The notes below the pieces were generated by a model. The model searched no databases and had not been told where the DNA came from. It was given only the letters and a program-made list of their open reading frames with translations. Shown here in pieces: positions 18,272-26,740 of a stretch of 64,000 nucleotides of DNA (positions within the stretch are counted from its first letter, which is position 1; every line of letters begins with the position of its first letter). The stretch comes from CAVUNY01 sp963768585 (GTDB taxonomy: Bacteria; Chloroflexota; Anaerolineae; Anaerolineales; Anaerolineaceae): positions 1 through 64,000 of the forward strand of contig CAVYIF010000010.1 in assembly GCA_963768585.1 (NCBI GenBank), read 5' to 3'. Made by a program: the position numbers and the translations under genes.

Positions 18272-20142
18272 TGGGCCTCGCCCTGGCAGTCATTGATTTT
18301 TACACACCTTATCAGGCGCAACGCGATCGCTATAGCGGATTTTTTGTGTTCCTGGTGCTGCTGATGGTAGCTCGCATTTACCTTTTACGGTCGCGGCGAG
18401 AATGGAATGAAAAAGGTATGGCTGTGGACCCGGAGATTGGTTACGACCTGGGGCGAACGGTGGCAGTCAGCGGCTTGGTGCTGGTGATGCTTGCCTGGAA
18501 CGTACCAACCGTGATCGATGCCCTGACTCCAGGAACAACCATTCAAAAAGAATTGGCAAAACAATGGGATTCCGTGCGCAACCGTTTTCAAAATGCGGTA
18601 GCCGGTTTGCAGAATCCGGTCAGTGTTACCAGCGATTATTATGGTCCTGAATTGGCTCTGGGCACCGGTGGTTCCCAGGGTGATGAAATTGTCTTTACGG
18701 TTCGGGTCCCCGGAGGACGCCCGTCAGGCGTGCGTTTTTATTGGCGCGCCCGCAGTTTTGACACCTATGATGGCTCTCAATGGACAACGACCGAAGAGAC
18801 TCCCAAAACCATTCCAGCCAATGAGTGGCCTTTTCGCTATCCTGTCTTTGCGGCTCGCAATGAAGTTATCCTGAATTTCACACCCAACGTTACCACGATG
18901 CGCAACATATATACTGCCGGTATACCATTGCAGATCAGCCGGCAAACGGATGTACTCGCCGACACTTTTAAGGATGGCACATCAGATGTGGTGGCATTAA
19001 TCGCCAACCCGCCCCTGCATGGCGGAGAGGCCTTCCAGGTCCGTTCCTGGATCTCAACCCCCACGATTCTGGATTTGAAAGAAACGACGAAAGACTACCC
19101 CGACTATATCAAACAGCTTTATCTCCAGGTTCCGGATAATTTACCGGTGCGAGTCTCTAACCTGGCAAAGCAAATCACTGCCGGGCTCAGCAATCCCTAT
19201 GACCAGGCTATGGCCATCACAGATTGGCTGCGCAAAAACATCGCATACCAGATCGTGATTCCGCCTGTCCCAGGCAATCGTGATATTCTGGAATGGTTCT
19301 TGTTCGATCTTAAACAGGGTTACTGCAACTATTACGCAACGGCAGAAGTGATTATGCTGCGTTCGTTGGGCATTCCTGCCCGCCTGGCGGTTGGTTACGC
19401 CGAGGGCGAAACCGAACAAGGCAGCAACGTTTATACCGTTCGTCGAAAAGACAGCCATGCCTGGCCAGAAGTCTATTTCGAAAATTTTGGTTGGATTGAG
19501 TTTGAACCTACTGCAGCCCAACCCGCAAGGGATTTGCCGTCTGGCGAAGTGAATAATTCTTCGTCTCCATCCGGTCTCCCACTTAATCCCGGGTTGAATT
19601 TGGATGGAATCCCAACGGATGAAGCACCGCCCTTATCGGGGCCCATCGGTCCCCTGCCGAACCAGAACTCAACCGAAGCTGCAGTGGCCACCATCATTAC
19701 GCTCTCACTCGGTTTGTTAATCGCCCTATTTTTCTGGCTAAGACGCACGCATCGATTGAAATTCCTGGTAATTCCCCTCCCAGTTTTGGTGACCTCCAAT
19801 TTGGAAAACAGAGGCATTTCACCTCCGAAATGGCTTCGCAATTGGTCAAACCACATCAAACTCTCCCCAATGGAAAAGCTGTTCTCGCGCATCAATTGGA
19901 TGCTGATCCTTTTAGGCCGCCGGCCCCAGCCCAGCCAGACACCGGCTGAACGGGTCGACACGCTGGTTTCTGTCGCCCCGGAGACGAAAGACAATGCCTA
20001 TACTTTCCTGGCCGAATATCATAAGGAAGAATATTCAAAACAACACGGGAATTATCCCCTGGCAAAAATTGCTAACCGGCGCTTGTGGCGAGAGATCGCT
20101 ATTAGCGCCTTCAGGCGGTTGTTTAGTGGTCAGCCATCCTGA
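18271..20142 (+). CDS. Transglutaminase-like membrane protein (TgpA-like), C-terminal part
   Basis: 623 residues. Two or three membrane helices lead into an extracytoplasmic region of about 450 residues with a transglutaminase core: GYCNYYATAEVIMLRSLGI (nucleophile Cys352), DSHAWPEVYF (His396) and GWIEFEPT, where the acidic triad residue lies. A Pro-rich stretch, a further helix near residue 480 and a cytoplasmic tail with a DUF4129-like helical end follow. In many bacteria this protein is encoded with MoxR and DUF58 genes; here those lie at 44.9-48.5 kb instead. The ATG overlaps the previous stop (TAATG), which permits coupling if the split is real. Confidence 0.85.
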   Translation: MGLALAVIDFYTPYQAQRDRYSGFFVFLVLLMVARIYLLRSRREWNEKGMAVDPEIGYDLGRTVAVSGLVLVMLAWNVPTVIDALTPGTTIQKELAKQWDSVRNRFQNAVAGLQNPVSVTSDYYGPELALGTGGSQGDEIVFTVRVPGGRPSGVRFYWRARSFDTYDGSQWTTTEETPKTIPANEWPFRYPVFAARNEVILNFTPNVTTMRNIYTAGIPLQISRQTDVLADTFKDGTSDVVALIANPPLHGGEAFQVRSWISTPTILDLKETTKDYPDYIKQLYLQVPDNLPVRVSNLAKQITAGLSNPYDQAMAITDWLRKNIAYQIVIPPVPGNRDILEWFLFDLKQGYCNYYATAEVIMLRSLGIPARLAVGYAEGETEQGSNVYTVRRKDSHAWPEVYFENFGWIEFEPTAAQPARDLPSGEVNNSSSPSGLPLNPGLNLDGIPTDEAPPLSGPIGPLPNQNSTEAAVATIITLSLGLLIALFFWLRRTHRLKFLVIPLPVLVTSNLENRGISPPKWLRNWSNHIKLSPMEKLFSRINWMLILLGRRPQPSQTPAERVDTLVSVAPETKDNAYTFLAEYHKEEYSKQHGNYPLAKIANRRLWREIAISAFRRLFSGQPS

Positions 20143-20194
20143 CTTATCGCATCTGAATCAGAGGTAAAGACTGTACGCCAACACAGTGCATATG

Positions 20195-20233
20195 CATACA
20201 TCCCGCACCCAGGTGCGGGATGTATGGTTTTTT
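20195..20233 (+). terminator. Rho-independent terminator after the transglutaminase gene
   Basis: Near-perfect 14-15 bp stem (CATACATCCCGCACC and its complement) with a very small loop, followed by seven T residues. Confidence 0.88.
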
Positions 20234-20348
20234 TCACCCGGATAAGTGAACAAAGCAGGTATCCAAGGGCAATCACGATGCCTCAGAGAATGTCCCTTTT
20301 TTTAAAAATCGAATATGATTAACATAAGTCAGAATTGAGGTGTCCACA

Positions 20349-22070
20349 TTGAATAATGCTGATTCTTCAGCTACTTTCATCAAACTCGACCTACAAATCA
20401 AACAACTGCAGAATCTGGCAGGTCAACTGCAAACCGCGCTGCTTTCCAGCCGCCCGGCTTCGATTCCAGCCTCCGTTTACGAAAGTGTTAACCAGCTGGT
20501 AGCAACAGTCGGCAGTATCCACCACCAAATCAACACTTTGGAAGAGGAACGCAACAGCTTACAGGCCCTGGCTAGAATTGGCAGCCTGGTTAATTCTTCA
20601 TTGGAAGTCGATGAAGTGCTGCAGGTTGTCATGGATACGATCATCCGCCTGACCGGCGCTGAACGGGGTTTCTTAATGCTGAAGAATGGGCGGGATGAAC
20701 TCGCCATGCGCATTGCACGAAATTGGGAACAAGAATTGGTCGACCCTTCAGAATTTGCCATCAGCCATACGGTGATTAATCGGGTATCCAGCGAAGGACA
20801 ACCGGTTTTAACAACGAACGCCCAGGAAGACCCACGGTTTACCGGGCAGAACAGCATCGTGGCCTATAACTTACGATCCATTCTGTGTGTGCCGCTCAAA
20901 GTAAAAAACAGTCTGATCGGGGTGATTTACACGGATAACCGCATTCGCAGTGGTTTGTTTACCCAAAAGGACCTGGTTTTATTGACGGCATTTGCCGATC
21001 AAGCCGCTGTCTCCCTGGAGAATGCCCGTCTGTTCGCCTCTGTCCGTTTTTCGCTGGCGGAGACCACAGAATTAAAAAACCTTATGGACAACGTATTCTC
21101 CTCCATTGCCAGCGGGGTGCTAACCGCCGATATCGACGAACAAATCTTGATGTGCAACCGGGCCGCAGAGCAAATTTTAGGGCTGCCCTCCAGTGAATTA
21201 ATTGGGCAGGGTATTCTACACATCCTCTCTCCCATCGCCCCCGCGTTGAAAACCCAGTTCCGCAAAGTGCTTAGAACAGATAAGGCAATTCAGGGTCTGG
21301 AAGCCAGCCCCATCCTTCAAGACCGCGGGCTGGTTGACCTGCAATTCAGCATTTCCCCCTTAAAAGATGGACAGCACACCACCCAGGGATTAGCCATTGT
21401 TTTAGAGGATCTGACCGAAAAGAAAAAACTCGAGGCACAGCACAGCCTGTTCGAACGTATGGTTTCACCCCAGGTGATCGAGCAATTAGATCCTAACCAA
21501 TTGAAATTGGGTGGGCACCGCGCCAAGATTACCGTTTTGTTTGCCGACATCCGCGGTTTTACCAGTTTTTCGGAAAAGGTGTCTCCTGAACAGCTGGTGA
21601 TGGTTCTAAACGAATACCTGGCGGCCGCCGCAGATGAGGTGCTCAAGGAAGAGGGTACAATCGATAAATTCCTGGGAGACGCGGTCATGGCCTGGTTCAA
21701 TGCGCCGATCGCACAGCCAGACCATACTCTGCGTGCCCTACGGGCAGCATGGGGCATTCGCAAGGCACTAACCGCGCTTCATGCCCGTCTGCCCGCCAGC
21801 TCGCACCTTTCATTTGGCGTCGGCATTCATCTCGGCGAAGCTGTCCTGGGGCTGATCGGAACCGAACGCCGCCTGGATTATACGGCCATCGGAGATTGTG
21901 TGAACACGGCAAAACGTATCCAGGAAAACTCAAACGCGGGACAGATATTAATCAGCCGGGCTGTGCTGGATGTGGTCAAAAACCATATTTTATTCGAAGC
22001 TGTGGATGCGATTCGGGCCAAGGGGAAACGTGACCCCATTGAGGTTTACGAGGTGATTGGCATCCGGTGA
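20349..22070 (+). CDS. Adenylate/guanylate cyclase with GAF and PAS domains
   Basis: 573 residues. A coiled N-terminal region leads into a GAF domain (about 80-235, with VNSSLEVDEVLQVVMDTII and a PLKVKNSLIGVIYTDNR core), a PAS domain (about 245-365) and a class III cyclase domain (about 390-573). The metal-binding Asp residues are in VLFADIRGFTSFSE and FLGDAVMAWF; DYTAIGDCVNTAKR and the Lys in TIDKFLGD favour ATP over GTP as substrate. It should be cytosolic and make cAMP in response to a GAF/PAS ligand. TTG 20349 is preferred because GAGGTG lies 6 nt upstream; the longer GTG start at 20340 overlaps that ribosome site. Confidence 0.9.
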   Translation: MNNADSSATFIKLDLQIKQLQNLAGQLQTALLSSRPASIPASVYESVNQLVATVGSIHHQINTLEEERNSLQALARIGSLVNSSLEVDEVLQVVMDTIIRLTGAERGFLMLKNGRDELAMRIARNWEQELVDPSEFAISHTVINRVSSEGQPVLTTNAQEDPRFTGQNSIVAYNLRSILCVPLKVKNSLIGVIYTDNRIRSGLFTQKDLVLLTAFADQAAVSLENARLFASVRFSLAETTELKNLMDNVFSSIASGVLTADIDEQILMCNRAAEQILGLPSSELIGQGILHILSPIAPALKTQFRKVLRTDKAIQGLEASPILQDRGLVDLQFSISPLKDGQHTTQGLAIVLEDLTEKKKLEAQHSLFERMVSPQVIEQLDPNQLKLGGHRAKITVLFADIRGFTSFSEKVSPEQLVMVLNEYLAAAADEVLKEEGTIDKFLGDAVMAWFNAPIAQPDHTLRALRAAWGIRKALTALHARLPASSHLSFGVGIHLGEAVLGLIGTERRLDYTAIGDCVNTAKRIQENSNAGQILISRAVLDVVKNHILFEAVDAIRAKGKRDPIEVYEVIGIR

Positions 22071-22103
22071 GATGTTTGAAGGTATCCGTGCACCGGTAAT
22101 AAA

Positions 22104-23120
22104 TTAAATCCGCTGCACCATATCCCGCAGTGCTTCTTTACGATATTTCACCAGGCCGGGCAAGGTATCCAACGCATAGAAAGGGCCCAATCCCTCAATC
22201 GCCAGGGAAGCCGAGATATTGCCTGCTAACGCCCCTTCTAACGGATTGTACGTTGACCGGAAACCGGTCAGAAATCCCCCACAGAAGGCCTGTCCGGCAC
22301 CGGTAGGGTCGCACACACGCGCCGGATAGGCTGGAATAAGCCATTTTCCACCCCCTGTCCGTTCGTACAAGTACTGGCTTTGGCTGCCGCGCTTAATAAT
22401 CACAATACCGCAGCCATAACTCGCGATCGTTTCTGCCATTTCCCACAAATCTTCACTTCGCCCCTGAAATAAATTTCGCAATTTTTGTTCGGAAGTAATA
22501 AAAGCCGTAATCCCGTTGACCAATGCCGGAATATGATCCCAAAATGACGGATCCATATATCCGGGTGAAGGATCCATGGTAATCGTTGTTACCTGCCCCT
22601 GTCGCAGTGCAGGCGGCAGCAAACTGTGACTGAGAAAATCTAACGGACAAAGATGAGCCGCTGTTGCATCCAGGTAATCCGATGGGATATCACTGGATCG
22701 AATCGTTAAGGGATTGGATTGAATCCGGTTGTCAACAACAGGGGCTGGGGCCGTGTAACCCAGCAGAATTTTTGGGAAAGAAAGCCCTAAACGCGCAAAA
22801 TGTGAGACAGGATTGTCAGTATGGCAGGTATTAAAATCAAGGTAGGCGTAAAAAGCTCGTAGATCGACTGCATCATTTAGAAAACGAATGCCGTTTGTAT
22901 CAAAACCTGCCTGTTTCGCCTGGTTAATCCACTGCTGCGGAAAATCTTCACCGACCCGCCCCACCAGGCCAATGCCAGAATCCCAAACACCCGTCCCGGC
23001 AGCCGCATATAACAGGCTGCCACCCGGCTTATCCAGATAAGCACTCCCCTCGGGAGTCAGGATGAAATCCCGGTTCAGTTTTCCAATGATTACGTAACGC
23101 AAAAAAGCAGAGGAATCCAT
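22104..23120 (-). CDS. PfkB family carbohydrate kinase-like protein with altered catalytic motif
   Basis: 338 residues, ribokinase fold. The N-terminal GGSLLYAAAGTGVWDSGIG and GRVGEDFP stretches match the PfkB signature. The C-terminal signature reads DPTGAGQAFCGGFLTGF, but the Asp that acts as catalytic base in family members (GAGD) is Gln277 here. It may therefore be a poor kinase, a binding protein, or use another base. The substrate is not predictable. It is convergent with the cyclase gene, with only 33 bp between stops, and starts 10 bp after the A-run of an upstream terminator. Confidence 0.8.
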   Translation of the reverse strand: MDSSAFLRYVIIGKLNRDFILTPEGSAYLDKPGGSLLYAAAGTGVWDSGIGLVGRVGEDFPQQWINQAKQAGFDTNGIRFLNDAVDLRAFYAYLDFNTCHTDNPVSHFARLGLSFPKILLGYTAPAPVVDNRIQSNPLTIRSSDIPSDYLDATAAHLCPLDFLSHSLLPPALRQGQVTTITMDPSPGYMDPSFWDHIPALVNGITAFITSEQKLRNLFQGRSEDLWEMAETIASYGCGIVIIKRGSQSQYLYERTGGGKWLIPAYPARVCDPTGAGQAFCGGFLTGFRSTYNPLEGALAGNISASLAIEGLGPFYALDTLPGLVKYRKEALRDMVQRI

Positions 23121-23130
23121 AAGTAATCAT

Positions 23131-23174
23131 AAAAAAAGCTGCGGTCTTTCCGAAAAACTTGGAAAGACCGCAGC
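23131..23174 (-). terminator. Rho-independent terminator, minus strand
   Basis: 14-bp perfect stem (GCTGCGGTCTTTCC with its complement), 9-nt loop, then seven T residues on the minus strand. It ends the two-gene unit at 23188-23876, just before the PfkB-like gene. Confidence 0.93.
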
Positions 23175-23187
23175 CAGATATCAGGTA

Positions 23188-23401
23188 TTAATGTTTGGTG
23201 GGCATATCCGAAACCAGGCGCAGCAAACCTAAAACTCCCAGTCCCACTTTTAACACCTTCACCGGCAGAAATACGCGGGCGGCTTTCTTCCTCTTCAGCG
23301 CGTTGAATCAAAATATAGGCCGCAACAATCCCGCAGATCAGGCCAACGACACCCCCAATAATCATGGTGGTTACTTTCCAATTATCCTTCGACTGTTCCA
23401 T
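23188..23401 (-). pseudogene. Small membrane protein, probable one-base frameshift
   Basis: ATG at 23401 has AAGGAG 5 nt upstream. The frame gives one membrane helix (TMIIGGVVGLICGIVAAYIL) and an acidic QRAEEEESRPR segment, then at a four-base run (23248-23251) the current frame leaves for a long unlikely tail reaching 23090. Removing one base gives VKVGLGVLGLLRLVSDMPTKH and a stop at 23188, just before the terminator, for about 70 residues. That ending is more natural. Function unknown; it resembles YtxH-like small proteins. Confidence 0.65.
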
Positions 23402-23411
23402 GCCTTTCTCC

Positions 23412-23876
23412 TTAAGCTTTGTGTTTCCAAAAAGCGATGAAATCTTTAAATCGGTCCCACCCGGCTTTTTGACTCCCAACAATCACTACGGGTTTTGCGG
23501 CCGCATCTGCAAATCGGCGCACTGTCGCCGAAAAACGATCGATGCCATCCCGCACTTTATGTGCCAGTGGCGGTAACCCTTTGATTCCACGCCCCAACAC
23601 AAAGACTAACCCTCCGAAAATCGCGATTTGGAGCAGTCCTCCAAAACATGTAGGCAGTAAGAGCCAAATCACTGCAATTTTTGCCGGGGGTGATTGTTGA
23701 TCGGGTAGGGTTGAATCTGGCACGTAACCCATCGTAAACAATACTATCCATACACACAGCGCCAAAAAAACAGCCACACCCAAAAAAGCTGGCAAATAAA
23801 TTTGCCAGATTGCCTGACGCCGGTGGGTATGCTCAGGCGAAAAAGCTGCTCTTTGAGAAGATTCGGTTTGGCTCAT
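23412..23876 (-). CDS. Hypothetical membrane protein
   Basis: 154 residues, not recognised. Two membrane helices (about 24-48 and 68-95) enclose a Pro-rich outer loop; the C-terminal 55 residues are basic and amphipathic (KVRDGIDRFSATVRRFADA). It is followed 10 bp later by the small membrane protein gene, so the two form an operon ending at the terminator at 23131. Confidence 0.7.
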   Translation of the reverse strand: MSQTESSQRAAFSPEHTHRRQAIWQIYLPAFLGVAVFLALCVWIVLFTMGYVPDSTLPDQQSPPAKIAVIWLLLPTCFGGLLQIAIFGGLVFVLGRGIKGLPPLAHKVRDGIDRFSATVRRFADAAAKPVVIVGSQKAGWDRFKDFIAFWKHKA

Positions 23877-24020
23877 AAATCTATTTTAGCATACCTCTCA
23901 GCGTCATGTATATGGTTCTTGCTCTGGATTTTTACCAAATCGAGAATTTCTTGAACCAAATATTATTCAAGGGTTATTAAGCACTTTGTATTTTTCTTTT
24001 CATTAATATTAAATGTTTGA

Positions 24021-24026
24021 TATAAT
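24021..24026 (+). promoter_or_regulatory. Candidate -10 element before the gene-free stretch
   Basis: TATAAT matches the consensus exactly. The hexamer 17 bp upstream (TTTCAT) is a weak -35. A start near 24033 would give the transcript described next. Confidence 0.5.
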
Positions 24027-24032
24027 AGTTGC

Positions 24033-24424
24033 ACGGATGAATTTATATTCCGCTGCCGCAGCAGGTTAGCCTGTAATAAGATCGTGGCGGAGAAGACTGA
24101 CGATTAATTATGAACGTGGCTTACTACTCCTACCGGAGTGTTTTAAAGATCGGCGAACCGAATAGTATGCTTCTAGAACCAACCGATAGTTTTTTTAACT
24201 TGGGATTACTGGATGTTAGCAATATGCCAGGTTAAAAATGGTTGCAGGCCAGATGGCAAATTCTTTGCCGATATTCAGGAGGGGCACTTCTTCTTCTTGA
24301 CCAATTAAATACCACATTCCTACCAGGATAATCTGGTATGAGATGGGTTTGACTCCGGTCCCGTTCTAGTTCGTCTTTTTCACAGCCATGACCTGCCAGG
24401 GCAGTTCTATGGCTGTGTTTTTTT
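24033..24424 (+). ncRNA. Candidate structured RNA or long recX leader
   Basis: About 390 nt without a plausible ORF, framed by a consensus -10 and a terminator. Local hairpins are visible: CAGG-TTAG-CCTG near 24063, ACTCC-TACC-GGAGT near 24125-24140, TGGCAAATTCTTTGCC near 24255, and ATACCA/TGGTAT around 24309-24340. A T-tract at 24190-24196 after a weak stem might end a first RNA of about 160 nt. The signature bases of RNase P RNA, tmRNA and SRP RNA were not found. It could be an independent RNA or an attenuating leader of recX; family unassigned. Confidence 0.4.
24381..24424 (+). terminator. Rho-independent terminator directly before recX
   Basis: 9-bp stem (CACAGCCAT/ATGGCTGTG) with a small inner hairpin (CTGCC/GGCAG), then seven T residues at 24418-24424. 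The recX ATG begins on the next base, so this hairpin would also cover or replace the recX ribosome site. Confidence 0.85.
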
Positions 24425-25093
24425 ATGGTTGAGCGTCGTATAACTTCTTTGAAAGTCCAAAAAAAGAACCCAAACCGGGTCAGTATCTACCTGGATGATG
24501 AGTTCGCATTTGGTGTTTCTCGGATCGTAGCAGCCTGGCTGCATGTCGGACAAGAATTAAGTGAAGAAAAAATCTCCGAACTGCAAGAACAGGAAACGAA
24601 AGAGGCCGGTTTACAGAAAGCGTTACAACTGCTGAGTTACCGGCCCCGATCTGAAGCCGAAATCCGCCAAAGAATGAAAAAGGCCGGATTCGATCTTGAA
24701 GTGATTACGAAAGTGCTTGACCGTCTGCGTGAAACCGGGTTGGTGCGAGACGAAAGTTTTGCCCGTGATTGGGTAGAAAACCGGAGTGCACTCAAGCCCC
24801 GCAGCCGAAAAATGCTCGCATATGAACTGCGCCAAAAGGGTGTTGCAGAGGAAACCATCGAACAAGCGCTGGAAACAACCAGTGAGGATGAAGACCTGGC
24901 TTTTCAGGCAGCCACTCGATATGCCCATAAATTACCGGCATCCGATTGGCAGGAATTTCATCGCCGGTTGATGTCCTTTTTAGCAAGACGAGGTTTCTCT
25001 TATGAAACCGCAAAAACGGTGGTGCGCCAGGTTTGGAAAGGACTCCAGTCTGATGATGGGGACATCCGATACCCAGACAATGAGGAAGCTTAA
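24425..25093 (+). CDS. recX: Regulatory protein RecX
   Basis: 222 residues. After a strand-rich N-terminus (RVSIYLDDEFAFGV), the three RecX helical repeats are clear: LLSYRPRSEAEIRQRMKKAG, LRETGLVRDESFARDWVENR and LRQKGVAEETIEQAL, with LARRGFSYETAKTVV at the end. RecX binds RecA filaments and damps recombination and SOS signalling. No Shine-Dalgarno sequence precedes ATG 24425, because a terminator T-tract abuts it; translation may be leaderless-like, or the gene may be controlled by the hairpin. It stops 2 bp before the RNase Y start. Confidence 0.92.
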   Translation: MVERRITSLKVQKKNPNRVSIYLDDEFAFGVSRIVAAWLHVGQELSEEKISELQEQETKEAGLQKALQLLSYRPRSEAEIRQRMKKAGFDLEVITKVLDRLRETGLVRDESFARDWVENRSALKPRSRKMLAYELRQKGVAEETIEQALETTSEDEDLAFQAATRYAHKLPASDWQEFHRRLMSFLARRGFSYETAKTVVRQVWKGLQSDDGDIRYPDNEEA

Positions 25094-25095
25094 GT

Positions 25096-26652
25096 ATGCC
25101 AACGATTGGAAATGGAACAGGATTATGGTTGCTTTTGATCATAGTAATATTAGTTGTCGATGTAGCCGTAGTGGTAGGCCTCGTCCAATACCTGACCAAC
25201 GCGAAGACTGAAAAGTATCGCAAGGAGCAGGAAGCGAGAGCCGATAACATCATCGCCCAGGCAGAAGAAAAAGCGAAATTGGTCAACCTCGAAGCCAAGG
25301 ATCGTGCATTAAAGTTCATGCAGGACACAGAAAGCGAGACGAACCGGCGGCGCAACGAAATGGCCAAAGAAGAAGAACGCCTGCAAAAAAGACGCTCTGA
25401 CCTGGATCACCGCATAGAAAAATTTGAGCTGCGCGAGCAGAATCTTAACAAACGTCAGAGTGCGTTGGATAAACGAACCAACGATGTTGAGAAAATGGTA
25501 GCTCAAGAAATGGAAGAGATGCAGCGCATCGCCCAGTTATCCATGGAAGAAGCTCGCGGGGTTGTTTTGGCGGAAGCCGAAAAAGAAGCGCGCAACGATA
25601 TGGCTCGCATTATTCGTTCGGTAGAGGGGGAAGCCCGCGCTGAAGGTGAAAAACGGGCTCGCGAAATTATTGCCGATGCTATTCAAAGAGTCGCTTCGGA
25701 GCATGTTTCAGATATAAGTACGTCGGTGGTACCTTTGCCTAACGAAGAAATGAAAGGCCGCATTGTTGGCCGTAATGGGCGCAATATCCGCGCATTTGAA
25801 CAGGCAGCCGGTGTAGATGTGATTGTTGACGATACTCCCGAAGCCGTGACGATCTCCTGTTTCGACTCAGTCCGGCGCGAGATCGCCCGCCGATCCCTGG
25901 CACGCCTGATTCTGGATGGTCGCATCCACCCGGCCCACATTGAGAAAATCCTCAAAGAAGAAGAGAAAGAGGTCGAAAAAACGATCATTGATGCGGGTGA
26001 ACAGGCAGCTTATGATGCGGGTGTTCCAGGTCTGCATCCGGAAATCTTAAAAGTCCTGGGAAGATTAAAATACCGTACGTCATACGGCCAAAACCAGCTC
26101 AGCCATGCAGTTGAGGTTGCTAAACTGGCTTCGGTGATTGCCTCCGAATTAAAAGCCGATATTGAAGCCTCAAAGGCCGGCGCACTGCTGCACGATCTGG
26201 GCAAAGCGCTCGACCATAACACAGAGGGTACGCATGCCATGCTGGGGGCCGAACTGGCCAAACGGTATGGCGTGAGTGCCAAAGTAGTCAATGCAATTGC
26301 CTCGCACCATCACGAGGTCGACCAGGAGAGTGTGGAAGCCGTAATTGTTGAAGCAGCCGATGCCATTTCCGGCGCCCGACCGGGCGCACGACGCGAGGAT
26401 ATGGAACAGTACATCAAGCGCCTCCGCGCCCTGGAAGATATCGCCAATTCTTATAAAGGCGTTCAACAGAGTTATGCCATTCAGGCCGGCCGCGAAGTCC
26501 GGATTATTGTCCGTCCGGATGATATCGACGACCTTGAATCAACCCGTCTGGCACGGGATATTGCCAAGAAAATCGAAGAAACGATGCAGTATCCTGGGCA
26601 AATCAAGGTAACCGTGATCCGCGAAACCCGTGCGGTTGAGTACGCCAAATAA
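25096..26652 (+). CDS. rny: Ribonuclease Y
   Basis: 518 residues, the usual length. An N-terminal membrane anchor (about 9-30) is followed by a long charged coiled coil, a KH domain (GRIVGRNGRNIRAFEQAAGVD) and an HD domain with LLHDLGKALDH, HHHEVD and ADAISGARPGARRE. RNase Y is a membrane-bound endonuclease that starts mRNA decay. The gene lies 2 bp after recX and ends in its own terminator. Confidence 0.97.
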   Translation: MPTIGNGTGLWLLLIIVILVVDVAVVVGLVQYLTNAKTEKYRKEQEARADNIIAQAEEKAKLVNLEAKDRALKFMQDTESETNRRRNEMAKEEERLQKRRSDLDHRIEKFELREQNLNKRQSALDKRTNDVEKMVAQEMEEMQRIAQLSMEEARGVVLAEAEKEARNDMARIIRSVEGEARAEGEKRAREIIADAIQRVASEHVSDISTSVVPLPNEEMKGRIVGRNGRNIRAFEQAAGVDVIVDDTPEAVTISCFDSVRREIARRSLARLILDGRIHPAHIEKILKEEEKEVEKTIIDAGEQAAYDAGVPGLHPEILKVLGRLKYRTSYGQNQLSHAVEVAKLASVIASELKADIEASKAGALLHDLGKALDHNTEGTHAMLGAELAKRYGVSAKVVNAIASHHHEVDQESVEAVIVEAADAISGARPGARREDMEQYIKRLRALEDIANSYKGVQQSYAIQAGREVRIIVRPDDIDDLESTRLARDIAKKIEETMQYPGQIKVTVIRETRAVEYAK

Positions 26653-26684
26653 CCGGCGTAAAATTCCGTTCATTTGAGAAAAAC

Positions 26685-26718
26685 AACACGCCCCTTTTAG
26701 CGGGGCGTGTTTGTTTTT
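26685..26718 (+). terminator. Rho-independent terminator after rny
   Basis: AACACGCCCC pairs with GGGGCGTGTT around a 7-nt loop, followed by a T-rich tract. Confidence 0.9.
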
Positions 26719-26740
26719 CTTTGCCGATCAGCCTTAGCGT

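Noticed and set aside
23090..23482. Long minus-strand frame read through the small membrane protein
   Set aside because: Its C-terminal part crosses a strong terminator and the PfkB-like start; a one-base shift gives a natural short ending at 23188, and the ribosome site fixes the start at 23401.
24033..24424. RNase P RNA, tmRNA or SRP RNA
   Set aside because: The size suits RNase P RNA or tmRNA, but the conserved core sequences of these RNAs and a tRNA-like end were not found by eye.
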